Shown here: positions 1 through 10,724 of the stretch, one piece after another
How the letters are laid out: each line of letters starts with the position of its first letter
How positions within the stretch are numbered: the first letter of the stretch is position 1
NCBI GenBank assembly: GCA_963556255.1
Contig: OY744610.1
Location: forward strand, 8,345,529 to 8,409,528
Reading direction: 5' to 3'
Source: Allolobophora icterica
Taxonomy: Eukaryota; Annelida; Clitellata; Crassiclitellata; Lumbricidae
Length of the DNA stretch: 64,000 bases
Translations under genes and position numbers: made by a program
The notes under the pieces: model-generated
What the model saw: only the letters and a program-made list of their open reading frames with translations
Told to the model about the DNA's origin: nothing
Database searches by the model: none

Positions 1-289
1 TTGTGAACTGTTTTCTGTGTTTATTGAGACCCTCCAAACCGCAATCGCGTTTTTATCGGGAGTTTAGGCCTTCCATAATTATTCACATCCGGAGCCAATT
101 GTTCAGTTCCGGAACCTTTTTGTCTAGAAAAAAAGCACTGTTAAAATCCATTTGATTCTATATAAAATCTGATCTAAATTGGTGCGATATTTCATCCTAT
201 TGTTCGATTAACAGAGATTGCAGAGTAATGTAGAATTAAATTGTTACTTCGAAATAATAATAAAATCAAGCATTTGATTTCAACTCCAG
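1..289 (+). other. Intron end upstream of first visible exon
   Basis: No coding segment is recognisable. The stretch ends in a pyrimidine-containing tract and CAG at 287-289, read as the splice acceptor for the first visible exon of the plexin-like gene, so earlier exons lie before the window. Confidence 0.5.
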
Positions 290-466
290 CTCAACATTCG
301 AACTTATGGCTCTGACTCCAAACACAACAGAAGCATCAATCGGTCAATCTCTTCTTATTATAATTGAATTCTCTTCGTCTCTGTTCAACATGACTTTCAA
401 CAGAGCATTCACTTATCTACCTAACCCAGAAATTACATCCATCCATCCAGACAACTTCATTGTGAC
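290..466 (+). CDS. Plexin-like exon a (IPT domain C-terminal half)
   Basis: The exon begins after CAG at 287-289 with the last base of a codon and ends before GTATGT at 467 (phase 2). It encodes a segment containing NTTEASIGQSLLIIIEF and FTYLPNPEITSIHPDNFIV, typical of the end of a plexin IPT domain and the run into the next one. An alternative donor GTATTA at 471 would give phase 0, but the phase-2 donor joins cleanly to exon b. Confidence 0.6.
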
Positions 467-717
467 GTATGTATTATTTCATCATGATAATAAGTGCAGT
501 CAGTTACTTTAAGGCCAAAGCATCTTGCAAGAAAGAAGTTTGTAAAAACGCCATCTACTGACAATCTTCAATTGAGAAGCTAAGCAGTTGCATCTAAGTC
601 TCAACCCAGTGTGCTGGTGTGGCTGGTGAATGAAGATGATGATAACAATAATGATGATGATGACGAACAATAATGATGATGATGACGGTGATGATGATGG
701 TGATGATGGTGATGATG

Positions 718-749
<32 letters not shown>

Positions 750-796
750 GATGATGACGATGGTGATGATGGTGGTGGTGGTGGTGGTGGTGGTGA

Positions 797-830
<34 letters not shown>

Positions 831-886
831 GGTGTTGGTGGTGGTGGTGGTGGTGGTGGTGGTGGTGGTGGTGGTGGTGGTGGTGG

Positions 887-949
<63 letters not shown>

Positions 950-1103
950 CGTGATGAAGATGACGGTAAAACAAATTGATCAGAATGATTAACATTGATT
1001 AATTTGTTTTACCGTCATCTTCACCACCACCACCACCACCACCACCACCACCACCACCACCACCACCACCACCACCACCACCACCACCACCAACAACACC
1101 ACC

Positions 1104-1158
<55 letters not shown>

Positions 1159-4100
1159 CCACCACCACCACCACCACCACCACCTTTGGTGTTGATAAAT
1201 AAACAACAATAGAGGTTGGCGGCTAGAGCTATTGCGTCTTTGTATTGCTGTGGTCATTTCTTTCCATCTTCCATATAAAAAATCTCCAAGGAAGCATTCA
1301 AATAAAAGCATTAGTTTTACCTTTGACTTCAGTGGTGGTACTCTGTTGGACGTATTCGGGCAAAGTCTGTCGTCTGTGGCTAAACCAATCATCCAGCTGA
1401 CGGTTGTCATTACTCGAGCAACAGAAAACAGCTCAACGTCAACTACATCGTCGAGGATAATCACCGAATCGGTAAACAAATTCGCTTCGAGCAATATGCT
1501 ACCGACAAGTTGAGATATCTTAGAATTCGTCCGATGTCTATTAGACTGCGAGATAAAATCATATCGTCATGACAAAACTGATTATTTAGAATAAAAAAAA
1601 ACGTCGTAACAAAACGGTTTTAATGACTGAAGCGTTTCTGGCTGGAATTGAATCTTACACCTGTTACTTTTGTTCAACAACCCTCATCGTCAATTTTAGC
1701 AATAGGATGTGACAAGCTTAGCAATGAATGTCAATCAATGTCTTTCAATTTTAATTATTTAACAGAAAACATTAATGAGAAGCTCCTACTTTGATTCTCA
1801 TGTGTATTTGCTGAATCTAGTACTTGTTAGACCGATGCACCACGGCATTTATAACGTTCCTAATCTTCGACGGATTGAGTTTCTCTTTCGTTTCACTCAA
1901 AAAATCTGTTAACTAAACTGACCAACTTCGCATTTAACGCTCGAGTGCCCAAGGTAATTTTTGGTACACGAATGCCCAAAGGGTCCGTGTTTTCACTGTA
2001 ATGTCTGGAGAAAGGGTTGGAATATTGTAACGGGAGTTAGCTTATTATAATCCAAATTCAATTTGCAATCGACTGATGGTACTTCACAATAGCGCCACCT
2101 GGTGAAACTTTATTTGAACTTAAATACCCGTTTTGTATTGTTTTGTAATTTCGGCATGTTTCATTGCAGGTCTGTACAGTTCCACCACGAAATGATACAT
2201 ACATAGAGTGTCCAATGCCACCTTTAAGTCTTCCAGATGATTTTCTTGAGATCTTAAATTCGTGGTACAATACCAGTACAAGCATAAGAAAACGAAGCAT
2301 TGAGTCAAGCAATATTAACGTCCTAACAGTGACTGGACGAAATGGCATCGATCGAGCCGACATTTATCTTGGATTCATTCTGGACGGATACAAGAAATAC
2401 GAGAACATCAATGACGCTCTTCCAGACACAAAGTTTACCGTTTACTCGGCTCCTGAAATAAATTCATCTAAACAACTTCTTGAATTCGATCCGTCAGAAG
2501 ACGAATTGATTTACGTGAAGGTGGGTTACGCTAGTTATCTGTATTCTTTAAGCACATTAGTTGGCGTACTATGTATGAGAGCCACATGTAAATGCATTTG
2601 GAGTGTGTAGCGCTTGCAAGTTTGAGAGAATGTTGATGGCACTCAACGTTTGTTAGGAATGGAGATGCAATTGAGTGCACATTCGCTTAAGAGCGTTTTC
2701 GGTGGGTTAATTCTGCGTGAAAAAGGACCTGTGTGAACTTTTTGATCGTATTAGACGTTGAGATCGTATTAGATCGCTAGGCGTTTGCTCGATTCGACGT
2801 TTGGATGTGTGTATAAACGACTTGGTTGTTGTTTATTAAACTTTTTTCAAACTAGTAAGAAATCAAGACTTAGAGACTCTGTGCCTCTTACTCTGAGTTC
2901 CGCTACGCCACCGAAAATGCAAATCGATGGTGCGAAGAGCATTCAATCGAGGACTTCAAATGTCGTCCGGCATGGGACTTGTGACATTTTAATTACTGCG
3001 CAATGTTGTGTTATGTCCAATCTTCAAAATTAAATCTACATTCTAGATTAATAGTAGGTTACAGTTACTGTACACTAAATTATCAGCCTGTAGTTGTCTT
3101 AGTTGAAAACCAACTCCCATTGTAATTTAACGGGTGTTTAGACCATTTAGCTAAACCATTTTAAGTTGTATTACGAAATGCAGATAAAAATGCTGACAAG
3201 AACATCCATAGATTGCTTTTTCATGAAACTGTGTGAAACAGTAATTTATTTGAACGTAGTCAACTGAGATTTCAACATTTGTAGCATGTAGGCTGTTTGC
3301 TGTTTTGTTAGGGTCGATTCATGTTACGCGGCTGTCGCCTAAGAGATTACCTGGTCCAGATTGGCAATCAGATTTGTACCAACAGCGACCTAAAGGACAA
3401 CCAGCTGAGCTGTCGACCACCAAAAGAAAAGCCATCGTCAACAGTGAACGACACGATCTACTGTGATGACCATCTGAGCATTATGGTATGTCATGATTAA
3501 CATTGTTAAAGTAGGGAAGTTGATAGAATGCTGTCTTCATATTGGATTTATTCACTTCAGAACGAATACAAAATATTGATCCTGTTCAGTGATTTTACGC
3601 TTAATCGTTGCGAAAACCCGTTTTCATATGTAGGCCTACTAAAGTATTATTAGCATTTATATCACGCAATGGGTTGCGATGTATTAATGTTACCCAAGGC
3701 CGTAGCTAGGGGGTGTTTTTGGTGTTTAAACACCCCCCCCCCCCCAAATTAAATAATGTAGAAATGAAATAATGCATTTACTAACTACAAACCCCTTGAT
3801 CAGTTAATTCGGTCGCTTGTCGGCTTGCTTAAGGACGAGAAAACATCCCCCGAAACAGAAAACACCCCCGAAACAAAATCCTGGCTACGGCCCTGATGTT
3901 ACCTATCTGTAAATATCGGTAATAATACAGGCATTTTAGAGTTGTTTGTATAAAAAAAACGACGCCGTTAGTAATTGCACTGCAAACAAATGATGTTGGT
4001 GTCATTTGACTAATAAATTCCATTATTATATTTCAGATAACTCTTGGATACAAGCACTATCAATACGCATGTCTTACATACACTGATCGTTCAGCAACAA

Positions 4101-4513
4101 AGACATTCGCCCTCATTGTTGGACTAACCGTAGGATTGGCCGGATTTGCACTTTTCCTAACCCTACTTATTATTTGCATCCTAAGTTGTCGTAGAAAAAA
4201 ACCAAACTTAGAAATCGAGAGACATCAAAACTCTGGAAGACAGGAATTCAGAAATCAACATTATATTAATACACATTATAATTACAGTGAAGAACTACAA
4301 CAACAAGAAGAAAATGTAAACGGAAGACAGGAATTCAGAAATCAACATCTTTATGCCACACATTATAATCATTCTTATAATGAAGGATTAAATTACAGTG
4401 AAGAACTAGAATCACATGAAGATGATGCAAGCGGGAGACAACAATACGATGATGACATTGGGCCAAATGAGAAATATTTATCTACTTTCGAGCGACCAGA
4501 ATCACTGGCGTAA
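290..4513 (+). CDS. Plexin-like IPT-domain membrane receptor, copy 1 (5' partial, spliced)
   Basis: Gene model of five exons: 290-466, 1333-1471, 2170-2520, 3312-3485 and 4037-4513. All junctions are GT-AG and phase-compatible (2, 0, 0, 0). The extracellular part reads as a series of plexin/Met-type IPT domains, with motifs such as FTYLPNPEITSIHP, GGTLLDVFGQSLSSV, VCTVPPRND...CPMPPL, LIYVK-G and YLVQIGNQIC...NQLSCRPP. One transmembrane helix follows (FALIVGLTVGLAGFALFL and on), then a basic stop-transfer (CRRKK) and a roughly 110-residue tail rich in Tyr, Asn and Gln. No plexin GAP domain or kinase follows, so it is a short-tailed relative of plexins and not a true plexin. The signal peptide and any Sema domain lie off-window. 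The stop at 4511-4513 is inside a MITE, and the ancestral tail continued to 4746. A related, broken copy lies at 22422-29824. The role is unknown; cell-surface recognition is inference. Confidence 0.72.
467..1332 (+). other. Intron with giant triplet-repeat inverted array
   Basis: This intron is filled mainly by the GAT/GGT and mirror ACC/ATC microsatellite described separately. No other coding or RNA feature is seen. Confidence 0.6.
640..1190. repeat. Inverted pair of triplet microsatellites around a perfect hairpin
   Basis: On the + strand (GAT)n and (GGT)n tracts run from about 640 to 950. They are followed by (CAC)n and (ATC)n tracts from about 1021 to 1190, the reverse complements. The axis is a perfect 22-nt inverted repeat, GAAGATGACGGTAAAACAAA plus TT at 956-977 against 1001-1022, with a 23-nt loop. 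The whole array could fold into a hairpin of roughly 550 nt. The long Asp/Gly/His/Thr open frames here are microsatellite artefacts. Confidence 0.9.
1333..1471 (+). CDS. Plexin-like exon b (IPT domain N-terminal half)
   Basis: The exon follows acceptor TTCAG (ending 1332) in phase 2 and ends at TCG before donor GTAAAC at 1472 in phase 0. It encodes GGTLLDVFGQSLSSVAKP followed by a Ser/Thr-rich segment. GGtlLdVfGqsLssV is the hallmark start of a plexin IPT domain and exactly fills the gap between exons a and c. Confidence 0.65.
1472..2169 (+). other. Plexin-like intron, no feature seen
   Basis: AT-rich intron without a recognisable element. It ends with TTGCAG at 2164-2169. Confidence 0.5.
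2170..2520 (+). CDS. Plexin-like exon c (two IPT domain parts)
   Basis: Phase 0 to phase 0. It encodes VCTVPPRNDTYIECPMPPL, a linker with a basic KRS segment, DIYLGFILDGYKKYENI, then TKFTVYSAPEI and LEFDPSEDELIYVK. The order (Cys-x-Val-Pro, Cys-Pro-x-Pro, GF-x-LDG, F-x-xY-x-x-P, L-x-x-KG) matches the end of one plexin IPT domain and the start of the next. The donor is GTGGGT at 2521. Confidence 0.7.
2521..3311 (+). other. Plexin-like intron; source of the copy-2 duplication boundary
   Basis: No coding or mobile feature seen. From about 3003 onward the sequence is closely repeated at 22113 onward, which marks where homology between the two plexin-like copies begins. Confidence 0.6.
3312..3485 (+). 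CDS. Plexin-like exon d (last IPT domain)
   Basis: A 58-codon exon, phase 0 at both ends. It encodes GRFMLRGCRLRDYLVQIGNQ, then IC, a linker, NQLSCRPPKEKP and a Cys-containing end (YCDDHLSIM). DY-x-V-x-IG...C...L.C.PP is a standard plexin/Met IPT signature. The acceptor is GTTAG at 3311 and the donor GTATGTC at 3486. The same exon occurs at 22422-22595. Confidence 0.75.
3695..3895. mobile_element. hAT-like MITE, 201 bp
   Basis: Terminal inverted repeats CAAGGCCGTAGCTAGG and, read inward from the other end, CAGGGCCGTAGCCAGG. The 8-bp direct repeat ATGTTACC flanks both sides (3687-3694 and 3896-3903). The orthologous intron of copy 2 (near 29106) lacks the insert, so it arrived after the duplication. 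No coding capacity. Confidence 0.9.
4037..4513 (+). CDS. Plexin-like exon e (transmembrane segment and tail)
   Basis: The phase-0 exon opens with ITLGYKHYQYACLT, then the helix FALIVGLTVGLAGFALFLTL extending to ICIL, then CRRKK. The tail contains three imperfect repeats beginning GRQEFRNQH or GRQQYDDD, each followed by tyrosine-rich segments (THYNYSEEL, SYNEGLNYSEEL, NEKYLSTFE). It ends SLA-stop, with those last residues and the stop supplied by the MITE at 4503-4640. Confidence 0.72.
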   Translation: MTLGYKHYQYACLTYTDRSATKTFALIVGLTVGLAGFALFLTLLIICILSCRRKKPNLEIERHQNSGRQEFRNQHYINTHYNYSEELQQQEENVNGRQEFRNQHLYATHYNHSYNEGLNYSEELESHEDDASGRQQYDDDIGPNEKYLSTFERPESLA

Positions 4514-4640
4514 ACTTGTCCAAAATACTGGAGGGAGGGGGGTCATTCAATCTAGACGTGTTGCATTGGGTGTACACTCCATCACAATTATTGTGGGGCA
4601 CGTGCCCCGGCTGTCCCTTCTCCCAGAATCTACGCCTATG
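4503..4640. mobile_element. hAT-like MITE inserted in the tail-coding exon, 138 bp
   Basis: Ends are CACTGGCGTA and, inward from the right, CATAGGCGTA. Near-perfect 8-bp target duplications flank it: ACCAGAAT (4495-4502) and GCCAGAAT (4641-4648). Copy 2 has an uninterrupted coding sequence at the equivalent point (near 29723). The element brings the stop codon at 4511-4513. Confidence 0.82.
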
Positions 4641-4746
4641 GCCAGAATGGCGCCACGACTATGGGCGCCTGAAACAAGAATACGACGACGATAAAATTCC
4701 AAAGGAAGACTATTTAACTCCACGCGATGATTTCGACCGCGATTGA
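4641..4746 (+). pseudogene. Displaced C-terminal tail of the plexin-like gene
   Basis: The sequence continues the original tail frame beyond the MITE: W-R-HDYGRLKQEYDDD, then KEDYLTP and DFDRD before the TGA at 4744-4746. Copy 2 retains a similar segment (HDYGHL...KEDYLTPHDDFDRD). In copy 1 it is now 3' untranslated unless the MITE is spliced out or absent in other alleles. HDYGRL is a Y-x-x-L motif. Confidence 0.75.
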
Positions 4747-5366
4747 TATATTCTTGTCCCTCGTGTACTTTCTTTTAATGGACTTTAAATTCTCTGGAAA
4801 TTCGGTTTATGTAACTTGTAAATCCTCTTACAATGCACCAAAAGTTATCCGAGACTACTAAGCGAATCAACATAAATATTTTATGCTTCATTTGTGACAG
4901 ATGATGGTTTCGAAAAGTCAGTATAATTCGACTTGAAACTACATGTATTTTGCGCACACTCTGCTACACAATGTCATATTTTTTTATTCAAATTAACAAT
5001 TGAGATTGAGGGGTAATTGATTCGCCAATGCACGTAGAAGCGAGGTCCGAATTCAAGAGGTTTCGTGGTCGTCAGTTCTTCATTTAATGTAACTCAATAA
5101 CAATAATTAAAGCAAGATCAGGACACTAAATATGTCATGTAAAGTAACATGATATCTACATGACTGCTTCTAAATTGCACAGCCTTAGTTGCAGGATTTA
5201 ATTGGTGTCATTGCTACAGTTAGTTCTACTGTTTACTGAAATATTGTCTCTCTACCAAGCGGAATTAATTCAAAATCACAATACTGCAAGCCTCTTGCAA
5301 ATATCTTGAAAGAATACAAACCGGTCACAAAAATATCCACAATCCACAACTTTATAGGGTTGCAGC
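4747..5366 (+). other. 3' flank of plexin-like copy 1
   Basis: Shared with 29825-30470 downstream of copy 2. No gene is seen. It presumably contains the 3' UTR. Confidence 0.6.
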
Positions 5367-5790
5367 TAAGGCTGTGCCGAATAGGTGATTATCACTATTC
5401 GGCCGGATACGAATAATTGGACCAACTATTCGGCCGAATACGAATACGAATAGTGTACAAAATAGGTCTACCGACAACAGTCAAAATTTCGAATGCCTCA
5501 AGCCTCAAACGCTGAACGTTAACGTTCACTCACTGTACACAAAGAATGAGACTACTGACACTACGATACCGTCCAGGCAGTAGGCAACGCCTGGCTGCAA
5601 CCACAGCATACATGTATATTATGTTAATGAGAGAGTTATTTTACTCCACTTGCTATAGCAGCCACATATGCAGAAACAGATGTCACGTGACCACTATTCG
5701 TATTCGGTCCGACCGCTACTATTCGGCCGAATACCGAATAGCTATTTGGCCCACTCTTCGGCCCCGAAGCGAATGTTCGGTACAGCCCTA
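5367..5790. mobile_element. hAT-like non-autonomous element, 424 bp
   Basis: Terminal inverted repeats TAAGGCTGTGCCGAA and TAGGGCTGTACCGAA, flanked by a perfect 8-bp duplication GTTGCAGC (5359-5366 and 5791-5798). Subterminal regions carry many ATTCGGCCGAATA-type motifs. The unit-2 paralogue at about 30461-30473 is the empty site (one copy of ATGCAGC). Confidence 0.93.
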
Positions 5791-6695
5791 GTTGCAGCAC
5801 ATTTCCATCTTTCTAAAGCTCAGCCTACTGTAGGTTCACAATATGACTAAAGTCCTCACCGTCGAAATAGAGGTCGTGCAATTAACAACCTCTCTCTTAA
5901 CAAGAACTCGAATCTTTCCCACGTTTCCTATGTTAGCGTTTGTGGTTTTTTGCTTCGTCTTTCCATTCTGTTGACTATACATATAACACGATGGTACTGA
6001 TAGCACACAAATATAGTCGTTTCAATATCATTGCTGGGATTGCAAATAAAGTAAGAGATTGTCCTAATTTTGAATACACTAAAACCTTTTCGGACGTGTT
6101 AGTCAGTTGAGTTAATTTACTGTCTCGTGACATCTTTAAAGAGATTCTTTGATAATGTCTGGTGCCATCACAAATGCAAATGTTCATAGAGCCTTGTTTT
6201 GGAAAAATGCTGCTTAAACTGTAAGCTGAATTAAGCTGTTCAGCTGTTTGCAGACAAATTACCTAGTGCACAATGGACAGTTAGGATAATACTGCGTATC
6301 GTATGGGACCTATTGCATATTTAGGGGATTACGGGTTCAACCCCCTCCCCGACATAAATTGCAAAATGCAAACAACACTTAACGTTTCAAAAACTGACCC
6401 CGTACCCTGCCACCACGTCCAACAGGAAAAAAACCGAAATTGAAACCCGCCGAAAACATTTCCTGGCTACGTCACTGGCTTGCGTATCGAAGAGGACCTA
6501 CTGCAACAATTATAGGCAGGCAGCAGGCGAACAGCCAAGCAGGAATCTTAACTGCCTGCAGAACTTACTTCAAAGTGCATGCATGAAAGTCCCGAGTTTG
6601 TCTGGCTGCCAGTGACTGTTACCTTAAATTTCTTATCGTCCTTGATTTATAATATGACCTCCTTAAAGGAATTACTCTCTACCTTCACTTGGCAC

Positions 6696-6736
6696 TTTTA
6701 TTATACGTGGCAACTAGTCTGCCACGTATAATAAAA
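6696..6736. repeat. Perfect inverted repeat, 17-bp arms
   Basis: TTTTATTATACGTGGCA (6696-6712) is followed by a 7-nt spacer and its exact reverse complement (6720-6736). Confidence 0.9.
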
Positions 6737-7041
6737 CTTTAACAGATAAAAACACTGTATTTATTTGTGTTTTATATCACGAACTAATCAAATCAAGAAA
6801 TCACACTTTAGGATAGTTTCGTGGAATTAATTTTGACACGCGTTTTAAAAACGGTAACCTTAAAAGAGGCAACAAACATTAATGTTGTAGATCGACGTTT
6901 GGATTCACAACTTGTCTTTAGTAATCATGTATTAACTAGAGTATAATATTATGCTCGTCATATTATGACGGCAGTGTATATAGGCCTATATGTATCGTTG
7001 GTTAAAATGCTCTGATCACCGTCGTCAAGACCGCAGTACTG

Positions 7042-7092
7042 ACGTCACAAACGGTTTCTGTTTCACAATAGAACAGAAACCGTTTGTGACGT
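7042..7092. repeat. Perfect inverted repeat, 21-bp arms, with CRE-type palindrome
   Basis: Arms 7042-7062 and 7072-7092 are exact reverse complements (core CACAAACGGTTTCTGTT) with a 9-nt loop. The outer edge overlaps TGACGTCA (7040-7047), a full consensus cAMP-response-element palindrome. Whether it is regulatory cannot be judged from sequence alone. Confidence 0.85.
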
Positions 7093-7499
7093 AGCGTTTA
7101 TCGACAGTTACATGCACTATGGATTTTAAGTGTACAGATTGTGACGTAATCGACCATTGGTATACAGTGGAAGTTAGGGTAAGCAAACGCAAAGAATTAT
7201 CCTCGCTAACAATCGCACTAACCAGTATGCCACCCATCGTATTGCCAAACCATTTGTATTGTCTCCGATCGACCAGCCCAAGAAAATCGTATTACATGCA
7301 AACTTTACTTTCGCCACAATCAGGCGGCACAAAAATGATGAAACAAATGCGAGAGAAAAGCAGTAAAAATAAACAAAAACGAAGTCAGATGAAAGAATTC
7401 TGAAAAGTAAATGTCTTGCATAGACATTGGCAACAAAACGCACACAATGCAGTTAACACAAACTTATTATTGTAATTAAACTTGGTCGAGGAAGGAGTG

Positions 7500-7759
7500 G
7501 GACTCTATTGTCAGGTTATATATTGCATAAAAGATAAAACTGTGCAGTGTGCAATAACCTAACTCGGACCTCTGGCGAGAAAAACATAAACGAAAATATG
7601 GATGTAGGGCCAACGTTAGCGTTGCTATTCTAAGTTTCAGCGAGTGCACAGAACAAGGAAGAAAAAGAGTTCCCATCTGCTGACTATGAACGTTTGCGTG
7701 GATATTTTTATCGTTGCACAGTCTTCCAACATCGAATTACCGTTCAGACATTAAGGAAA
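7500..7759 (+). promoter_or_regulatory. Probable promoter/5' UTR of Ig-A
   Basis: Sequence just upstream of the signal-peptide exon is conserved with the Ig-B upstream region (shared words include TCTGGCGA and GGATGTAGG). A TATATATT-like word lies near 7517. The transcription start is not determinable. Confidence 0.3.
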
Positions 7760-7811
7760 ATGATGGAAATACGACTAATTTTCGGAATTTGTCTTCATTT
7801 ATTAATACCAG
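7760..7811 (+). CDS. Ig-A exon 1, signal peptide
   Basis: ATGATG opens MMEIRLIFGICLHLLIP and the first base of a Gly codon, before donor GTAAGA at 812. It is a short, strongly hydrophobic N-terminus typical of a secretory signal, nearly identical to Ig-B exon 1. Confidence 0.75.
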
Positions 7812-10724
7812 GTAAGATTTATAAGTTAAATACAGAAAAACGAGGCTCGAGCCAATTGTTGACATAAAGCGGTCGCAACTAATCGCAACTAAATTTAGAT
7901 CGTAGGCTACGCTAGGATTTTCCTGCAGTGCCCTACCTTCGTGTGAAATTACCCATATTAGCACCTGCATATAGCGTAAACATGGCCAAAGTGAAGACGC
8001 CTCTGTCGCATACCAATCGTGTCCTACTGAGAGATTTGAATCTTGTGCTAGCAGGTTCCGTACACTGGGACTTTAATGGCGTGACACTCATTCAAACAAT
8101 CAAGCAGTTGTGAAGGATATCGCCCGATCAAGTCGCTATTGAAAACCGTTTACCATTTACAGTTAAAAATTACCTTCTTGCTCTGGTCTCTGGTCACCGG
8201 ATTCGGACCTCCACCGGATATCGGTTTCTGGCAAACCCTCTGATATGACTCAGCGCTCATGAATGAGCTCATGCCCAGCGCTTAGCTTAAGAGCAGCGCT
8301 TTAGAAATTTGTAGCTTACGATTACGATTACGAACCAGGTAAGAACAAGTACTGGGAGATAATAACTATTTTGACAGAGAAGAAGAACGGGTGGCAGTAC
8401 ATGTGGCTAAACACTCTCTCGTCGCTCAACTGTCTGTCTTTCCTTCAAGTTTCAATTCACCCTCTCAATTGGACCAATTGACTGGCACTTCACTATAAGA
8501 AACTTTGTCACATGGGGTCAAGTGAATGATCCAGGCAAAGAATATCGATTGTTGTCGATTAATTATAGTGCAACGCTTTTACTGAAAGCCAGAAACTGAT
8601 CTCGTAACCGACTCAACTATGATGATCATGCCTACGCTGATCGTTTACTGTCGGTGGCAAGACGAGACTCCGAAGTAAAGGACTGGCCACCTGCCTGCCG
8701 TCATACGCAGAGGCTAATAAAACGAAGCCAATAGCACTTCATAACCTGCCTCTCAGGCTAGCTCAAGGGACTCTTCTTCTCTTACTTTGACTGAATGAGA
8801 TCTATTAAAACGAAGTTGCGCGTAAAATTTTCAACTGCTTCCATTGTTTACCAATCCGCGGCCAAATCTAGAATATCTTGTATGCGGATGCACATTAATA
8901 TAACATAATACGATTTGAAACGATGTGATGATAATATCATATCATCATGATATGATATGTTATATTATGATTGATTTGATGCGAGATGACACGATGTACT
9001 ATGCTATGATATGATATATGATATGACATATGATATGCTATGATGTGCTATGATATAATATGATATATGATATGATATGATGTGCTATGTTTTGAATGAT
9101 AACTGGTTCGAAATGATATGATGTGATATGAAATGATAAGTTCTGATTGAAACGATATAACATGATATGATACGACATGATAGTCCATCCATCTTAATTC
9201 CTGCTAAAACCTGTGATAGTGTCCACAGAGAAAGTATTATCATCCAAGCTATTCGACGAGTCCACAGCTCTTGCATTAAATTATGTAAATCTGCCCTAAT
9301 GTTCCTTTCGGTCTCTTAAATAATTTATATCAATTCGCCTTGTTTGGTGCTAATTCAGATAAACTCTTCCACTTCACTGCCTCCTCTCCAGTGGTGATCT
9401 TTTAGACCGAATGATCTTAACCCTCTGTGTACGAGACACAGTGACCTATAGCAAACGAATTACCTCGGCGTCTCTACCTGAGTCCTCGCATGACACTTGG
9501 ATGCCGATGAAACTGACAAATTCTTCTGTTGGCCATCAAGTGTCTTTATTTCAGCAATAATTTTTTTTGTATTCCTAGGGCTTAAGTCAATGTACTATTG
9601 TAGCTATTGTTTTCTACTGTATTCCGCGGTTAAGAGTCACACGCTTTTATCATTTTAGACAACTCAAAGAACATTTTCCAGTTCTATTAAGATGCATCAG
9701 TTCAGATCTGCTAGATTGCCATGTTAATGATGTTATTGCGATTAGTCATACACAATATATTCATACACACATCATATTTGTAACTCTGTTAGTATGAATG
9801 TATGATAACACATAGCTGGCAAGCTAATGCTACCTGCTAATTTTCGGTAGCAATATTAGCATAACCGTATAGGCCCCGTTGATTATGTGATTATACGATC
9901 AGTTTTCAAACACAGAGTGTTTATATTTTTGTAGTATATTCACAGGAAATTCAATAGTTTGGTTTCAGGGTTTTTAATTTGTCAAATGTTATCGTAAATT
10001 TGCCCTCTGTTAAGGAATCGAGTGTGTTTTCCTATAGATTATAGATTCACATTGTGGATCAACGATATGTTTCCAGATGTCTCGGACAAAGTGCAACTTT
10101 GCACCACAAAGTGGTGACTATCAATTCTATTCTCTTCTTCCTTTCCCACTCACCTACCATTCACCCTCCCATCACTCTCCTCCCTCCTCCCATTGCCATA
10201 TATACGAATTTTGATATGCTTTATCCACCACTTTAAGGTCACTCGCAGATGACAAAGTCCATGGTTACAAGTGTTACAATGTTACGACAATGAGAACACG
10301 ATAAAACTAAACAAATGTTTCTGTCGTGAATCCAATAAAATGCTGGCTTTTTGTCCAGCAGTGGTGACTGGAAATCGCCGTCACAGCCTATCTTCATGTG
10401 AACACCAAGTGTCGTAAAATTGTGGTGTGCATTTGGAGATTCAAATGTTGTGATTTTGCAATTGCTTCACCTATAATTCAGACTTAACTAGATCCTGATC
10501 GAACTAAAGTAATGCACGTTTTCCTGTCCTGTTCAGTAAAAATTCAATAAGTCGTAACAGAAAAGATATTGGCGGTAGGCCTACTTATGGCCTAACTTTA
10601 TTGTATAGAAAACTACCAAATCGTTAAGGTCAATGGTCTCAAATCAATATAGATTAAATAAGCGTGTGCCACGGTCAATTTAAACAAATGCTAATAATGA
10701 ATGTTGTGGTTTTTCTGTGTTTAG
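7812..10724 (+). other. Ig-A intron 1
   Basis: No supported gene. Bases 8890-9180 are a degenerate ATGATATGAT-type array with local palindromes. Most of the intron is homologous to the non-transposon parts of Ig-B intron 1 (33138-34185 and 40050-40954). Part of it (8625-8800) recurs near 60455-60620. Confidence 0.6.

Larger units (their letters stand above)
5799..7759 (+). other. Intergenic region before Ig-A
   Basis: No supported gene. Two perfect hairpins are listed separately. The last ~250 bases resemble the 5' flank of Ig-B (compare 7555-7625 with 31495-31550) and probably contain promoter and 5' UTR. Near 6340-6475 a sequence ending CCTGGCTACGTCACTGG looks like one decayed hAT terminus. 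Confidence 0.45.

Noticed and set aside
594..1195. Long poly-Asp/Gly, poly-Met/Val and poly-His/Thr frames on both strands
   Set aside because: They are translations of GAT/GGT and ACC/ATC microsatellites with no other coding character.
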